Program-made: the position numbers and the translations under genes
In this document: positions 35,471 through 46,333 of the stretch, in pieces
Numbering within the stretch: the first letter of the stretch is position 1
How the letters are laid out: each line of letters starts with the position of its first letter
NCBI RefSeq assembly: GCF_000314795.2
Contig: NZ_KB373314.1
Location: 186,001 to 250,000, forward strand
Direction: 5' to 3'
Origin: Streptococcus sp. F0442
GTDB taxonomy: Bacteria; Bacillota; Bacilli; Lactobacillales; Streptococcaceae
Length of the DNA: 64,000 nucleotides
The notes under the pieces: generated by a model
Told to the model about the DNA's origin: nothing
Seen by the model: only the letters and a program-made list of their open reading frames with translations
Database searches by the model: none

Positions 35471-36732
35471 TGCAAAAACAAGAAAGCCATTCACAGGCCG
35501 CTGTTCTAGGCTTGCAGCACTTATTGGCCATGTATTCCGGTTCTATTTTGGTGCCGATCATGATCGCGGGAGCTTTGGGCTACAATGCTCATCAGCTAAC
35601 CTACCTCATCTCTACAGATATCTTTATGTGTGGGGTGGCGACCTTCCTGCAAGTCCAACTCAATAAACACTTTGGAATTGGTCTTCCAGTGGTCCTTGGG
35701 GTTGCCTTCCAGTCTGTGGCACCTCTCAGCATGATCGGGGCTAGCCATGGTAGTGGGGCCATGTTTGGTGCCTTGATTGTTTCAGGGATTTACGTGGTTC
35801 TGGTCTCAGGATTCTTCTCGAAAATCGCCAACCTCTTCCCATCCATTGTGACGGGATCTGTCATTACGACCATTGGTTTGACATTGATTCCGGTAGCCAT
35901 TGGTAACATGGGCAATAATGCTGACAAACCAACGGTGCAAAGTTTGCTCTTGGCCGTGATCACTATTCTTATCATTCTTGTGGTAAACATCTATACAACT
36001 GGCTTTATCAAATCCATCTCGATTTTGATTGGCTTGATTGCAGGGACTGCTATGGCAGCTTCTATGGGCTTGGTAGACTATACACCTGTGGAACAAGCCC
36101 CTATCCTTCATGTTCCAACACCTTTCTTCTTTGGAGCCCCTAAGTTTGAAATCACCTCAATCTTGATGATGTGTATTATCGCGACGGTTTCCATGGTCGA
36201 GTCAACTGGTGTCTATCTTGCTCTTTCTGATATTACCAAAGATCCAATTACTAGCACGCGCCTTCGCAATGGCTACCGCGCTGAAGGGTTGGCCGTTCTC
36301 CTTGGTGGTATCTTCAACACCTTCCCTTACACTGGATTCTCACAAAACGTTGGTTTAGTGAAATTGTCTGGTATCAAGACTCGTCTTCCAATCTATTATG
36401 CGGCTGGTTTCCTTGTTCTACTCGGTCTCCTTCCAAAGTTTGGAGCTTTAGCACAAATCATCCCAAGCCCAGTTCTTGGTGGAGCGATGCTGGTCATGTT
36501 TGGTTTTGTATCTATTCAGGGGATGCAGATCCTTGCGCGTGTTGATTTCGAACACAATGAGCACAATTTCCTCATCGCGGCTGTATCAATTGCAGCAGGG
36601 GTCGGCTTGAACAACAGCACTCTTTTTAATGGCTTACCAAGTGAATTTAAAATGTTCTTTGCTAACGGGATTGTCGTCGCAAGTGTCTTGGCAATCGTAC
36701 TCAACGCTATTTTAAACCGCCATAAAAACTAA
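35470..36732 (+). CDS. pbuX: Xanthine permease
   Basis: Nucleobase:cation symporter-2 family transporter bringing xanthine to Xpt. It is 420 aa with about 12-14 membrane segments. The family region ATVSMVESTGVYLALSDIT carries the substrate-binding glutamate, and the conserved GLPVVLGVAFQSVAPL is nearer the N-terminus. It is coupled to xpt, with KEADI then ATG overlapping by one base. Ends at a terminator. Confidence 0.95.
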   Translation: MQKQESHSQAAVLGLQHLLAMYSGSILVPIMIAGALGYNAHQLTYLISTDIFMCGVATFLQVQLNKHFGIGLPVVLGVAFQSVAPLSMIGASHGSGAMFGALIVSGIYVVLVSGFFSKIANLFPSIVTGSVITTIGLTLIPVAIGNMGNNADKPTVQSLLLAVITILIILVVNIYTTGFIKSISILIGLIAGTAMAASMGLVDYTPVEQAPILHVPTPFFFGAPKFEITSILMMCIIATVSMVESTGVYLALSDITKDPITSTRLRNGYRAEGLAVLLGGIFNTFPYTGFSQNVGLVKLSGIKTRLPIYYAAGFLVLLGLLPKFGALAQIIPSPVLGGAMLVMFGFVSIQGMQILARVDFEHNEHNFLIAAVSIAAGVGLNNSTLFNGLPSEFKMFFANGIVVASVLAIVLNAILNRHKN

Positions 36733-36740
36733 TTACAGAT

Positions 36741-36773
36741 GAACCGGAGATCCTTGGATCTTTGGTTTTTTTG
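36741..36773 (+). terminator. Terminator after pbuX
   Basis: AACCggAGATCC/GGATCTttGGTT then T-run. Confidence 0.82.
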
Positions 36774-36842
36774 ACTTTTAAGGAAACATATAGTAGAGTG
36801 GAAGGAGAAAAAATTCAACTTGATTAGAAGAAAGTCAGAACC

Positions 36843-38189
36843 ATGTATCTAACCCATCACTTTAAAGAGCGTTTGCGCTTGTTTGTCAGTCTGTTTTTGC
36901 CGATTTTAATCTACCAATTGGCTAATTATTCAGCCAGCTTTGTTGATACAGCCATGACGGGACAATACAATACCTTGGACTTAGCTGGAGTCTCAACTGC
37001 CACTAGTCTATGGAATCCCTTTTTCACCTTCTTAACAGGGATTGTATCAGCTTTAACACCAATTATCGGTCATCATTTAGGGCAGGGAAATAAAAAACGA
37101 ATCGCTTCTGATTTTTATCAATTCGTTTATCTATCCTTCATGATGGCTCTCCTATTGATCGTTTTTGTACTAGTTATCGCACCAGTCGTCTTAAGAAAAA
37201 TCGGTTTAGAAAGTGTCGTAGCAGGGATTGCAACCCATTATTTAGCCTTTCTGTCTCTAGGGATTTTGCCTCTTTTACTCTTTAGCGTGGTCCGTTCCTT
37301 GCTGGATACCTTGGGCCTCACTCGCTTGTCCATGTACCTCATGCTTCTCTTATTGCCTTTAAATGCAAGTTTCAACTACATGCTGATCTATGGAGCTTTT
37401 GGTCTACCTGAGTTAGGAGGAGCAGGAGCAGGATTAGGAACCTCCTTGGCCTACTGGGTTCTCCTCATCATTGCTTTCTTGATCCTTTTCAAACACCCTA
37501 AAGTAGCTATCTACCAACTTTGGAAGATTCAACCTCTCAATCTCAAAGAGATGAAAGAGACCATTCGATTGGGCTTACCGATTGGTGGAATTGTGTTTGC
37601 TGAAGTGATTATCTTCTCTGTAGTAGGGTTACTCATGGCTAAATTCCCATCTATGACCATCGCCAGTCACCAGTCGGCCATGAATTTTTCAACTCTCATG
37701 TACGCTTTTCCAGCTAGCATCTCCAATACCATGGCTATTATTGTATCCTACGAGATTGGAGCTGGTCGTCCCGATGTCGTTCGCCAATATTGTCGGATCG
37801 GACGCTGGACAGCCTTTGGATTTGCCTTCTTTACCCTTACTTTCCTCTATCTGTATCGCTATCAAGTGGCAGGACTCTATGGAACTGACTCAGAATTTAT
37901 TCATCAGACAGCCATCTTTATGACCTATAGCCTACTGTTCCAAATAGCAGATACGGTCGCAGCACCGATTCAAGGGATTCTTCGAGGCTACAAGGATACA
38001 ACTGTCCCTTTCCTACTTGGAGTCTTTAGTTACTGGTGTGTCTCTATTCCCTTGGGGATCCTTTTAGATCATGTCACTAACTTAGGTCCGTACGCCTACT
38101 GGATTGGTTTAATTTCGAGCATTGTCGTTAGTGGGTTTTGTTACCAGATGCGACTTTGGCAGATTCAAAAGAAATACCAAATTTCCTAA
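36843..38189 (+). CDS. MATE family efflux transporter (NorM-like)
   Basis: A 448-aa, 12-helix MATE protein. Features include NYSASFVDTAMTGQYNTLDLAGVS near the N-terminus and SHQSAMNFSTLMYAFPASISNTMAIIVSYEIGAG in the second half, typical of the NorM/YeeO-like branch. It is distinct in sequence from the MATE protein at 11495. Weak ribosome site. Monocistronic and convergent with the tautomerase gene. The substrate is unknown. Confidence 0.92.
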   Translation: MYLTHHFKERLRLFVSLFLPILIYQLANYSASFVDTAMTGQYNTLDLAGVSTATSLWNPFFTFLTGIVSALTPIIGHHLGQGNKKRIASDFYQFVYLSFMMALLLIVFVLVIAPVVLRKIGLESVVAGIATHYLAFLSLGILPLLLFSVVRSLLDTLGLTRLSMYLMLLLLPLNASFNYMLIYGAFGLPELGGAGAGLGTSLAYWVLLIIAFLILFKHPKVAIYQLWKIQPLNLKEMKETIRLGLPIGGIVFAEVIIFSVVGLLMAKFPSMTIASHQSAMNFSTLMYAFPASISNTMAIIVSYEIGAGRPDVVRQYCRIGRWTAFGFAFFTLTFLYLYRYQVAGLYGTDSEFIHQTAIFMTYSLLFQIADTVAAPIQGILRGYKDTTVPFLLGVFSYWCVSIPLGILLDHVTNLGPYAYWIGLISSIVVSGFCYQMRLWQIQKKYQIS

Positions 38190-38191
38190 AA

Positions 38192-38227
38192 ACAAAAACA
38201 ACCAGAATATGCTTCTGGTTGTTTTGT
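38192..38227. terminator. Bidirectional terminator
   Basis: ACAACCAGAA/TTCTGGTTGT stem with A-run and T-run, shared by the MATE gene and the tautomerase gene. Confidence 0.88.
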
Positions 38228-38410
38228 TTATTTGGTACGCATTTCACCTTGAGGGAAGTAGGTTCCTTCAGGCATGTCGTTGATGATAACGTGAACAGCA
38301 GATTGAGGAGCGCCAGTATTGCGGACAACAGCCTCGGTTACTTCTTTAGCGAGGGCTTTCTTTTGTTCCAAAGTGCGTCCTTCAAATAAATCAATTCGTA
38401 CAAATGGCAT
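38228..38410 (-). CDS. 4-oxalocrotonate tautomerase family enzyme
   Basis: A 60-aa subunit of a hexameric tautomerase. The catalytic proline is residue 2 (Pro1 after Met removal) in MPFVRIDLFEGRTLEQK, with an arginine at position 11-13 and VIINDMPEGTYFPQGE later, as in 4-OT/XylH/DmpI proteins. AGGAGG on the minus strand precedes the ATG. No catechol pathway is nearby, so the physiological reaction is unknown. Divergent from tdk. Confidence 0.9.
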   Translation of the reverse strand: MPFVRIDLFEGRTLEQKKALAKEVTEAVVRNTGAPQSAVHVIINDMPEGTYFPQGEMRTK

Positions 38411-38524
38411 AGGGCCACCTCCTAAATTTTTTATAGGACTATTTTATCACATTTTGGGATACAAAGGTCAGCAAAATTATGGTAAAATGATAATGAAACA
38501 CATTTTAGAGAGAACAGAAGGAAA

Positions 38525-39109
38525 ATGGCACAATTATATTATAAATATGGGACCATGAACTCAGGGAAAACCATTGAGATCTTGAAGGTGGCCCATAATT
38601 ATGAAGAGCAAGGCAAGAGCGTCGTCATCATGACATCGGCAATCGATACACGAGATGGAGTTGGAGTAGTTTCTAGCCGGATCGGTATGAGACGAGAAGC
38701 CATGGCCATCGAAGATGAGACAGATATCTTCGGTTATATCCAAAGGCTAGAAAAGAAACCCTACTGTGTCTTAATCGATGAAGCTCAGTTTCTCAAACGC
38801 CACCATGTCTATGACTTGGCTAGGGTTGTAGATGAACTGGATGTGCCGGTGATGGCTTTTGGCCTCAAAAATGATTTCCGAAATGAACTCTTTGAAGGTT
38901 CCAAACACCTCCTCTTGTTAGCGGACAAGATCGAGGAAATCAAAACCATCTGCCAATACTGTTCCCGCAAGGCGACCATGGTCTTGCGCACACAAGCGAG
39001 CAAACCTGTCTACGACGGAGAGCAGATCCAGATTGGTGGACACGAGACCTATATCTCGGTTTGCCGCAAGCATTATTTTAATCCGGACATACCAACTGAA
39101 AGCGTCTAG
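38525..39109 (+). CDS. tdk: Thymidine kinase
   Basis: Salvages thymidine to dTMP. 194 aa, type II. Walker [13 protein letters not shown], the DEAQFL box, the zinc cysteines in CQYCSRKA plus the late CRKH, and the lasso [14 protein letters not shown] are all present. AGAAGGAAA precedes the ATG. First gene of the tdk-GNAT-prfA-prmC-tsaC-like-glyA block shared with other streptococci. Confidence 0.96.
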   Translation: MAQLYYKYGTMNSGKTIEILKVAHNYEEQGKSVVIMTSAIDTRDGVGVVSSRIGMRREAMAIEDETDIFGYIQRLEKKPYCVLIDEAQFLKRHHVYDLARVVDELDVPVMAFGLKNDFRNELFEGSKHLLLLADKIEEIKTICQYCSRKATMVLRTQASKPVYDGEQIQIGGHETYISVCRKHYFNPDIPTESV

Positions 39110-39130
39110 AACGTTTTAGAGAGGATAAAA

Positions 39131-39610
39131 ATGTCTATTTGTTTAAAATATATTACAATAGAAAATTATTTTGACGTTTTAAATCTAGAAGTTCATCCAA
39201 ACCAAAGGAATTTTATTGCATCCAATTCCATTAGTTTAGCTGAAGCCTATGTATATGATAAAAATGGTGATTTTATAGCTCCCTTAGCAGTTTATGATAA
39301 GGAAGTATTAGTTGGTTTTGTTATGATTGCCTATGACCGGAAAATTGGGATCAGTAAGGGGAACTACTTGTTATTTCGTTTTATGATCGATAAACGATTT
39401 CAAGGTTTAGGCTATTTTAAACCGACTATGGATGCAGTCATTGACTTTGTTCGAACAGAGCCAGCTGGAAAAGCAACAAGTCTTTGGTTATCATATGAAC
39501 CAGAAAATAAACATGCGAGATCTTGTTATCTCCATTATGGATTTAAAGAAACTGGCCAAGTCATAGAAGACGAAATTGTAGCAATCTATGATCTAACAAC
39601 CAAGAATTAA
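39131..39610 (+). CDS. GNAT acetyltransferase (spermidine-acetyltransferase-like)
   Basis: A 159-aa acetyltransferase-fold protein with FVMIAYD, RFMIDKRFQGLGYFKPTM (acetyl-CoA loop QGLGYF) and the C-terminal NKHARSCYLHYGFKETG. The order of motifs resembles the BltD/PaiA-like diamine acetyltransferases, but the substrate is not proven. It sits between tdk and prfA, 10 bases before prfA, with AGAGAGGA upstream of its ATG. More AT-rich than its neighbours. Confidence 0.85.
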   Translation: MSICLKYITIENYFDVLNLEVHPNQRNFIASNSISLAEAYVYDKNGDFIAPLAVYDKEVLVGFVMIAYDRKIGISKGNYLLFRFMIDKRFQGLGYFKPTMDAVIDFVRTEPAGKATSLWLSYEPENKHARSCYLHYGFKETGQVIEDEIVAIYDLTTKN

Positions 39611-39619
39611 GGAGCAAAC

Positions 39620-40699
39620 ATGAATATCTATGATCAACTACAAGCTGTAGAAGACCGATACGAAGAGTTAGGAGAATTGTTGAGTGACCCAGATGTGGTC
39701 TCTGATACCAAACGCTTTATGGAGCTTTCAAAAGAAGAGGCATCCACTCGTGATACGGTGACAGCTTATCGGGAATACAAACAAGTACTCCAAAACATCG
39801 TCGATGCTGAAGAAATGATCAAGGAAGCAGGTGGCGATGCAGATTTGGAAGAAATGGCCAAGCAAGAGCTCAAAGATGCCAAGGCTGAAAAGGAAGAGTA
39901 CGAAGAAAAATTGAAAATCTTACTTCTTCCAAAAGATCCAAACGATGACAAGAACATTATCTTGGAAATTCGTGGGGCAGCAGGAGGAGACGAAGCACAG
40001 TTGTTTGCTGGTGACCTCTTGCAGATGTACCAAAAATACGCGGAAAGCCAAGACTGGCGCTTTGAAGTCATGGAAGCGTCCTACAATGGCGTTGGTGGGA
40101 TCAAAGAAGTTGTGGCCATGGTTTCTGGTCAATCAGTCTACTCGAAACTCAAGTATGAATCTGGTGCTCACCGGGTACAACGCGTTCCTGTGACGGAAAG
40201 CCAAGGTCGTGTCCATACCTCTACAGCAACCGTTCTGGTCATGCCAGAAATCGAAGAAGTCGAGTATGACATTGATCCAAAAGACCTTCGGATTGACATC
40301 TACCACGCATCTGGTGCGGGTGGACAAAACGTTAACAAGGTCGCAACAGCCGTTCGTATCGTCCACTTGCCTACCAACATCAAGGTAGAGATGCAGGAAG
40401 AACGGACGCAACAAAAGAACCGTGAAAAAGCCATGAAGATCATCCGTGCGCGCGTGGCTGACCACTTTGCTCAGATTGCCCAAGATGAGCAAGACGCTGA
40501 GCGGAAGTCAACTATCGGTACTGGTGACCGTTCAGAGCGGATCCGGACTTACAACTTCCCTCAAAACCGTGTAACCGATCACCGGATTGGCTTGACCCTT
40601 CAAAAACTGGATACTATCTTATCTGGTAAACTGGACGAAGTGGTCGATGCTTTGGTCTTGTATGATCAAACACAAAAATTAGAAGAGTTGAACAAATAA
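39620..40699 (+). CDS. prfA: Peptide chain release factor 1
   Basis: Recognises UAA and UAG stop codons and triggers peptide release. 359 aa. The GGQ loop is in [18 protein letters not shown] and the codon-recognition PVT in [21 protein letters not shown] precedes the ATG. Its last base overlaps prmC, the methylase that modifies the GGQ glutamine, which is the usual pairing. Confidence 0.97.
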   Translation: MNIYDQLQAVEDRYEELGELLSDPDVVSDTKRFMELSKEEASTRDTVTAYREYKQVLQNIVDAEEMIKEAGGDADLEEMAKQELKDAKAEKEEYEEKLKILLLPKDPNDDKNIILEIRGAAGGDEAQLFAGDLLQMYQKYAESQDWRFEVMEASYNGVGGIKEVVAMVSGQSVYSKLKYESGAHRVQRVPVTESQGRVHTSTATVLVMPEIEEVEYDIDPKDLRIDIYHASGAGGQNVNKVATAVRIVHLPTNIKVEMQEERTQQKNREKAMKIIRARVADHFAQIAQDEQDAERKSTIGTGDRSERIRTYNFPQNRVTDHRIGLTLQKLDTILSGKLDEVVDALVLYDQTQKLEELNK

Positions 40700-41535
40700 T
40701 GTTGTTGGGACCATTATTAGCCCAGTATGAAGAAGCATTAATAGCCGTTGGAGAGGAAGCAGAAAGCCTCTCCTTCGCATATCGTGCTTTAAAAAACTGG
40801 ACCTTTACAGACTTTGTCCTTGCCCTGCAAAAAGAGGTGGAATCGGAGGACCAGGCCTTGCTCAAATCCATCTTTGAGCAGCTAAAACATCACGACCCTG
40901 CCCAGTATATTATTGGCAGCGCCGAATTCTGTGGCCATGCTTTTACAGTTGATGAGCGCGTGCTGATTCCACGCCCAGAGACTGAGGAGTTGGTGGCTCT
41001 TATACTTGAGGAAAACGACGGAGAAACCCTACGAGTTCTGGATATTGGAACAGGAAGTGGTGCCATTGCCATTAGCTTAGCCCTCGCTAGACCTACCTGG
41101 CAGGTTCAAGCTAGTGATGTGTCAGAAAAGGCTTTGGAGCTTGCTCAAGAAAATGCTCAACAATTAGAAGCAGTCCTTTCCTTTAAATCTTCAGATGTAT
41201 TGGATGATCTAAAAGGTCCTTACGACCTGATTGTGTCCAACCCTCCTTATATCTCTCGTGATGATGCAGAAGAAGTCGGAGTCAATGTATTAGCCTCTGA
41301 ACCCCACTTGGCTCTCTTTGCGGATCATGATGGATATGCCATCTACGAAAAGATTGCTCAGCAAGCACCAAGTGTTTTAATACCAGATGGAAAGATCTAT
41401 CTAGAAATCGGCTATAAACAAGGAGAAAAAGTAAAGGAGCTCTTTCAAGAGACTTTTCCCAACAAACGAGTTCGCGTTCTGAAAGACCAATTTGGACAGG
41501 ATAGAATGGTGGTGGTGGACAATGGATCTATTTGA
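40699..41535 (+). CDS. prmC: Release factor glutamine methyltransferase
   Basis: SAM-dependent N5-methylation of the GGQ glutamine of release factors. 278 aa, with an N-terminal helical domain, the SAM loop LDIGTGSGAIAISLA and the catalytic NPPYIS. It is coupled to prfA by a one-base overlap and runs 14 bases into the next gene. Confidence 0.96.
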   Translation: MLLGPLLAQYEEALIAVGEEAESLSFAYRALKNWTFTDFVLALQKEVESEDQALLKSIFEQLKHHDPAQYIIGSAEFCGHAFTVDERVLIPRPETEELVALILEENDGETLRVLDIGTGSGAIAISLALARPTWQVQASDVSEKALELAQENAQQLEAVLSFKSSDVLDDLKGPYDLIVSNPPYISRDDAEEVGVNVLASEPHLALFADHDGYAIYEKIAQQAPSVLIPDGKIYLEIGYKQGEKVKELFQETFPNKRVRVLKDQFGQDRMVVVDNGSI

Positions 41536-42136
41536 GAAAGAATTAGAAGCTGGCCGGGCAGTCATTCTACCAACTGAAACCGTCTATGGTATTTTTGCCA
41601 AAGCTTTGGATCAAGAGGCAGTTGATTATATTTACGAATTAAAACGTAGACCGAGAGAGAAAGCTCTAAACTTGAATGTAGCTGACGAAGCTTCTGTTCG
41701 AATTTATTCGAAAAATCGACCTAGCTATTTAACAAAACTGATTGATTCATTTTTACCTGGGCCTTTAACTATTATTCTTCAAGCAAATGAAAAGGTGCCT
41801 GACTGGATTCATTCAGGGATGGATACAGTTGGTTTTCGGATGCCAGCCCATCCAAAGACCTTGGAATTAATTCGTAAATATGGTCCTTTAGTTGGTCCTT
41901 CTGCAAATCTATCTGGACATGCTAGCGGAACAAAGTATAAAGCTATTGTAAAAGAATTTGATCAGGTAATTCCTGGCTTTGAGGACGATGCTTTCCTTAC
42001 TGGCCAAGATTCAACTATCCTAGATATCTCTGGGGCCAAAGCAAGGATTTTACGACAAGGTTCTATTACGAAAGCTGACTTGCTTGCACAAGTGCCCGAG
42101 CTTTCTTTTGAGGAAGATGACCTTCCTCTGTCATAA
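41522..42136 (+). CDS. Sua5/YciO/YrdC family protein (TsaC-like, threonylcarbamoyl-AMP synthase type)
   Basis: A 204-aa YrdC-domain protein, probably making threonylcarbamoyl-AMP for tRNA t6A37. It has [15 protein letters not shown] near the N-terminus, the KRRP motif ([11 protein letters not shown]) and [10 protein letters not shown] chose the start [11 protein letters not shown] at the ATG inside the prmC 3' end; an upstream in-frame ATG gives an unlikely Trp-rich leader. The overlap suggests coupling. A paralogue of unknown specificity cannot be excluded. Confidence 0.9.
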   Translation: MDLFEKELEAGRAVILPTETVYGIFAKALDQEAVDYIYELKRRPREKALNLNVADEASVRIYSKNRPSYLTKLIDSFLPGPLTIILQANEKVPDWIHSGMDTVGFRMPAHPKTLELIRKYGPLVGPSANLSGHASGTKYKAIVKEFDQVIPGFEDDAFLTGQDSTILDISGAKARILRQGSITKADLLAQVPELSFEEDDLPLS

Positions 42137-42171
42137 TGTATATAAAAAATTATTTAATAAGGAGTAGACCT

Positions 42172-43428
42172 ATGATTTTTGATAAAGAAGATTACAAAGC
42201 CTATGATGCAGACCTATGGAATGCTATTTCCAAAGAAGAGGAACGCCAACAAAATAATATCGAGTTGATTGCTTCTGAAAATGTCGTCTCTAAGGCGGTT
42301 ATGGCAGCGCAAGGGTCTATTCTGACCAATAAATATGCAGAAGGTTATCCAGGTCGCCGTTACTACGGCGGGACTGATGTCGTAGACATCGTCGAAAGCC
42401 TGGCCATCGAACGCGCTAAGGAAATTTTTGGGGCTAAGTTTGCCAATGTTCAACCCCACTCAGGTAGTCAGGCCAATTGTGCTGCCTATATGGCTTTGAT
42501 TGAGCCTGGAGACACTGTTATGGGAATGGATCTGGCTGCAGGTGGGCATTTGACTCACGGAGCTTCTGTAAGCTTCTCAGGGCAAACTTATAACTTTGTA
42601 TCTTATAGCGTAGATCCTGAAACAGAGCTCTTAGATTTTAACGCTATCTTAAAACAAGCCCAAGAAGTCAAGCCCAAACTCATCGTTGCTGGTGCCTCAG
42701 CCTACTCTCACATCATTGATTTCTCTAAATTCCGTGAGATTGCAGATGCAGTAGGAGCTAAACTCATGGTCGATATGGCCCATATCGCTGGCTTGGTGGC
42801 GGCAGGTCTTCATCCAAGCCCAGTTCCTTATGCCCATATCACGACCACGACCACACACAAGACCCTTCGCGGACCTCGTGGAGGTTTGATCTTGACCAAT
42901 GATGAAGAATTGGCCAAGAAGATCAATTCAGCCATCTTCCCTGGTATCCAAGGTGGACCATTGGAGCATGTCGTTGCAGCCAAAGCCGTTGCTTTCAAAG
43001 AAGCTCTTGACCCTGCTTTTAAAGACTATGCAGCTAACGTGATTAAAAACAGCCAGGCTATGGCTGATGTCTTCTTGAAAGATCCAGATTTCCGTGTCAT
43101 TTCAGGCGGAACTGAGAACCACCTTTTCCTTGTCGATGTAACGAAAGTCGTTGAAAATGGTAAAGTAGCGCAAAACTTACTGGACGAGGTCAACATTACC
43201 CTCAACAAGAACTCTATTCCTTATGAAACCTTGTCACCATTCAAGACCAGTGGAATTCGAATTGGGGCAGCAGCCATCACCGCTCGTGGTTTTGGAGTAG
43301 AGGAGAGCCGTACTGTTGCTGAACTGATGATCAAAACCTTGAAAAACGCAGATAACCCAGCTGTATTAGAAGAAGTTCGTGGCCAAGTCAAAGCCTTGAC
43401 GGATGCCTTCCCACTTTACGAGGACTAA
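42172..43428 (+). CDS. glyA: Serine hydroxymethyltransferase
   Basis: PLP enzyme interconverting serine and glycine with THF, the main source of one-carbon units. 418 aa from [12 protein letters not shown], where AAGGAG gives correct spacing; twelve extra upstream in-frame residues lack a ribosome site. The PLP lysine lies in [14 protein letters not shown]. It functions with fhs (9756) in folate one-carbon flow. Downstream genes follow closely. Confidence 0.96.
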   Translation: MIFDKEDYKAYDADLWNAISKEEERQQNNIELIASENVVSKAVMAAQGSILTNKYAEGYPGRRYYGGTDVVDIVESLAIERAKEIFGAKFANVQPHSGSQANCAAYMALIEPGDTVMGMDLAAGGHLTHGASVSFSGQTYNFVSYSVDPETELLDFNAILKQAQEVKPKLIVAGASAYSHIIDFSKFREIADAVGAKLMVDMAHIAGLVAAGLHPSPVPYAHITTTTTHKTLRGPRGGLILTNDEELAKKINSAIFPGIQGGPLEHVVAAKAVAFKEALDPAFKDYAANVIKNSQAMADVFLKDPDFRVISGGTENHLFLVDVTKVVENGKVAQNLLDEVNITLNKNSIPYETLSPFKTSGIRIGAAAITARGFGVEESRTVAELMIKTLKNADNPAVLEEVRGQVKALTDAFPLYED

Positions 43429-43436
43429 ACCTTCTT

Positions 43437-44411
43437 ATGGACATTTACGTAAAAAAGGCTATCATTCATCAATTTAGCCCAGATGATACCGACCTTTATT
43501 TGGCGGACAAATTCCTCAATATCACACCTAAAATTGAGGAATACTTGCGAAAAAAGATTGAGCGGGTCTATTCCGATGATGCCAAGACCGGTATTTTCGA
43601 AGAGGATAACCCTTTTCTTGAGCTAATTTCGGATGATTTACTAGACACTTCAGTTGCAGTAGCGAATCGCTGGAAAGAAGAATTTATCGTCTCTGAGAAT
43701 CAAAAGACCAACGATTTGGTATTCATCCAATTCTCAAAAGAAGGGGTAGACCATTTTGCCTTCTTGCGGATCACCTTACGGGAGACTTTGACCCATCTAG
43801 GGGGAGAAGTCGATAATCCCATCAAACTGACACAAAATAATCTACCTGGTTTTGGAACAGGTGCCGATGAAGCCTTAGTTATCAATCTTCAAAGCCGTAA
43901 GTACCACCTGATTGAAAAACGAATCAAGTATAACGGGACCTTCTTGAACTATTTTTCCGAGAATCTCTTGCAAGCACAACCCAAGATTTCTCCTAAAAAA
44001 TCGATCAAAGCCCTAGAAAAAACGGCCCAACGAATTGCGGAGAGCTTTAACACAGATGATTTCCAATTTCAATCAAAAGTTAAATCAGCTATATTCAACC
44101 ATATTGAGGAAGAAAATAAACTCTCTCCAGAGAAATTAGCGGATGATCTCTTTGATGACAACCTGACGGCTCGTCTCAGTTTTATTGACCAAGTCAAAGA
44201 AGCGATCCCTGAACCTGTAACTTTTGAAGAAATTGATTCAACCCGCCAGTTGAAGAAGTTTGAAAATCAAAAATTGTCATTGTCAAATGGAATCGAACTA
44301 ATTGTTCCGAATAGCGTCTATGAAGATGCAGAATCTGTTGAATTTATTTTAAATGATAACGGGACCTATTCCATCCTGATCAAGAATATTGAGGATATAC
44401 AGAGTAAATAA
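43437..44411 (+). CDS. Nucleoid-associated protein (NdpA/YejK family)
   Basis: A 324-aa cytoplasmic protein of the 37-kDa nucleoid-associated family. It has the N-terminal [27 protein letters not shown] and the central [25 protein letters not shown] segments typical of it. It begins 8 bases after glyA and its stop overlaps the next gene. Its exact role in streptococci is not established. Motifs recalled, not searched. Confidence 0.85.
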   Translation: MDIYVKKAIIHQFSPDDTDLYLADKFLNITPKIEEYLRKKIERVYSDDAKTGIFEEDNPFLELISDDLLDTSVAVANRWKEEFIVSENQKTNDLVFIQFSKEGVDHFAFLRITLRETLTHLGGEVDNPIKLTQNNLPGFGTGADEALVINLQSRKYHLIEKRIKYNGTFLNYFSENLLQAQPKISPKKSIKALEKTAQRIAESFNTDDFQFQSKVKSAIFNHIEEENKLSPEKLADDLFDDNLTARLSFIDQVKEAIPEPVTFEEIDSTRQLKKFENQKLSLSNGIELIVPNSVYEDAESVEFILNDNGTYSILIKNIEDIQSK

Positions 44412-45013
44412 TGATTAAACGCATAGTGAAGATCTTCTTTTTCATCTTACTGATATTTGGTGGCTACAAAGCGATTCAGATCCACCATGATGTCAAACAA
44501 GTCATGCAGTACCGTACTCTGGTGAGAGAAGTCCTTGCCGAGGAGGATACCACAGCCAATGAAAACCTCATTCTGGCTATGATCTATACTGAAACCAAAG
44601 GAAGAGAGGACGATGTCATGCAGGCAAGTGAGAGTGCCAGTGGGGAAACCAATACCATTAGTGATAATAAGGCCAGTATTCGCCAAGGCATTCAGACCCT
44701 CTCCGACGAATTAAAAGAAGCTAAGAAAAAAGGGGTCGATAGCTGGACTGCGGTTCAAGCCTATAATTTCGGAAAAGACTACATTGATTATGTCGCTAAA
44801 AACGGTGGCACCAACTCGCTAGAGTTGGCACGCGCTTATTCGCGGGATGTGGTAGCTCCGAGTCTTGGCAATGTAACCGGAGAAACTTATCTTTACCTCC
44901 ACCCTATCTCTCTTTTAAACGGGATGGAACTCTACATTAATGGGGGGAACATTTATTATTCTCGTTTAGTACAGACCAATATGACAATTATGAAGCTATT
45001 TTCATGGTTTTAA
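44411..45013 (+). CDS. Membrane-anchored lysozyme-like / lytic transglycosylase protein (Pmp23-like)
   Basis: A 200-aa protein with one N-terminal membrane anchor (about residues 5-25) and an extracellular GH23-like domain. The probable catalytic glutamate is in [13 protein letters not shown], followed by [13 protein letters not shown] and [14 protein letters not shown]. It resembles the pneumococcal Pmp23 cell-wall protein next to the same gene order. The start overlaps the previous stop, so it is co-translated. The 180-bp repeat follows. Confidence 0.85.
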   Translation: MIKRIVKIFFFILLIFGGYKAIQIHHDVKQVMQYRTLVREVLAEEDTTANENLILAMIYTETKGREDDVMQASESASGETNTISDNKASIRQGIQTLSDELKEAKKKGVDSWTAVQAYNFGKDYIDYVAKNGGTNSLELARAYSRDVVAPSLGNVTGETYLYLHPISLLNGMELYINGGNIYYSRLVQTNMTIMKLFSWF

Positions 45014-45024
45014 TCAATCAATTC

Positions 45025-45206
45025 AGAGAGAGTGGGACAGAAATCGGTCATTCGTTAGAATTCGATTTCGTCGTCCCACCTCCGCACAGTTGAGTAGGGC
45101 TGTAACAGCTGATGAAATCAGCGTAGTAGAGCCCACTCAACCACTGCGTCTTGCTCGACAATCCAAAAACAATTAAGAGGCTAGGACTTTTGTCCCAGCC
45201 TCTCTT
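45025..45206. repeat. 180-bp intergenic repeat with terminal inverted repeats
   Basis: Gene-free stretch. It begins AGAGAGAGTGGGACAGAA and ends TTTTGTCCCAGCCTCTCT; the ends are imperfect inverted repeats. Inside, GTTGAGTaGGGCT (45089-45101) pairs with AGCCCACTCAAC (45130-45141). I recall similar elements dispersed in oral streptococcal genomes, and it looks like a non-autonomous mobile repeat. Its right end also serves as a terminator-like hairpin for the upstream operon. No coding potential is convincing. Confidence 0.7.
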
Positions 45207-45319
45207 ATAATCTATAAATCTTTTTGTGTATTTTGGCTCTTTCATTCTCAATATTTTGAAATCATTGAATAGCTATGATAAAATACTAGTTAGTTTTAAA
45301 GTATCTTGAGGAGTTACAA

Positions 45320-46165
45320 TTGAACAAAAAATCATTCTACGGGCTGCTTTTGGGGTTGATTCTCCTATGTATCGCTTTTTGGGGGAAGTCTCAACAAAAA
45401 ACGCAGCTGGACAACACGAATTACCTACAAAATACTCGTCCTACCTTATTTTTTCATGGTTATGGATCGAGTGCCAATGCAGAAAAACACATGACAGATG
45501 CGGCAAAAAAAGCAGGGGTGACACAAACCGTTATCATTGCAAACGTGGCTGAAGATGGGCAGGTAAGGCTGACAGGGACCATTCCAAAAAGTGCAGTTAA
45601 TCCAATTATCAAAGTGGAATACCAAAACAATCGCACGCCCGATCCAAAAGTCATCAGCAATTATGCCTATCAGGTAGTCAAAAAGCTTCAAGATACCTAC
45701 CATTTTAAAGAGATGAACGTCGTCGCTCATTCTATGGGAAATATGTCCGTCTTATATTATCTTCTGGAACATGGAAATGATGAGAATTTACCAAAAATTA
45801 TCAAGCAGGTCGCTATTGCAAACCATGTTGCTGGACTCGAAGGGATGAATTTACCCCAGGGGTTGACTCTAGATACGCAAACTGGTAAACCCTCCGCAAT
45901 GAATGAGCAGTACCAGCATCTTTTAGCTCTTCGGGAAGTCTATCCTGAAAATCAAATCGATGTGCTGAATATCTATGGTGATATCGGTGGAGAGACGGAT
46001 GGATCGGTTCTCAATGTTTCTTCGAAAGCCCTTCGCTACCTAGTAGTAGAGCGCGCAAAAAGCTACCGTGAAGAAAAGATTGATGGCAAAGGTGCTCAGC
46101 ACAGCCAACTTCATGAAAATCCAATAGTAGATAAGTTGTTGTTCCAGTTTCTTTGGGGAAAATAA
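45320..46165 (+). CDS. DUF915 alpha/beta hydrolase, membrane anchored or secreted
   Basis: A 281-aa hydrolase of the DUF915 family. TTG start with GAGGAG 6-10 bases upstream. An N-terminal hydrophobic segment (about 7-23) acts as signal or anchor. The hydrolase region starts FFHGYGSSANAEKHM, and the nucleophile elbow is VVAHSMGNMSVLYYL, with a late histidine in AQHSQLHENP. A second DUF915 protein lies at 59158. The substrate is unknown. Confidence 0.87.
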   Translation: MNKKSFYGLLLGLILLCIAFWGKSQQKTQLDNTNYLQNTRPTLFFHGYGSSANAEKHMTDAAKKAGVTQTVIIANVAEDGQVRLTGTIPKSAVNPIIKVEYQNNRTPDPKVISNYAYQVVKKLQDTYHFKEMNVVAHSMGNMSVLYYLLEHGNDENLPKIIKQVAIANHVAGLEGMNLPQGLTLDTQTGKPSAMNEQYQHLLALREVYPENQIDVLNIYGDIGGETDGSVLNVSSKALRYLVVERAKSYREEKIDGKGAQHSQLHENPIVDKLLFQFLWGK

Positions 46166-46333
46166 AAATGTCATGCATTCTTAAAAGAAATGTAAGCTTC
46201 TTTTAAGAAAGAAACGATATAATAAACATTGAAGTGAATAACTTTTTTATTGACTTCTTTTTTTCATCTCTAGTCAGGTGAAATAGTCAATAAAATATAC
46301 TCAGCGTGGATATGAGATAGAAAGAAGAGAGAA

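Noticed and set aside
38228..38410. Part of an aromatic meta-cleavage pathway
   Set aside because: The 4-OT-like protein stands alone; no other catechol-degradation genes are in the window.
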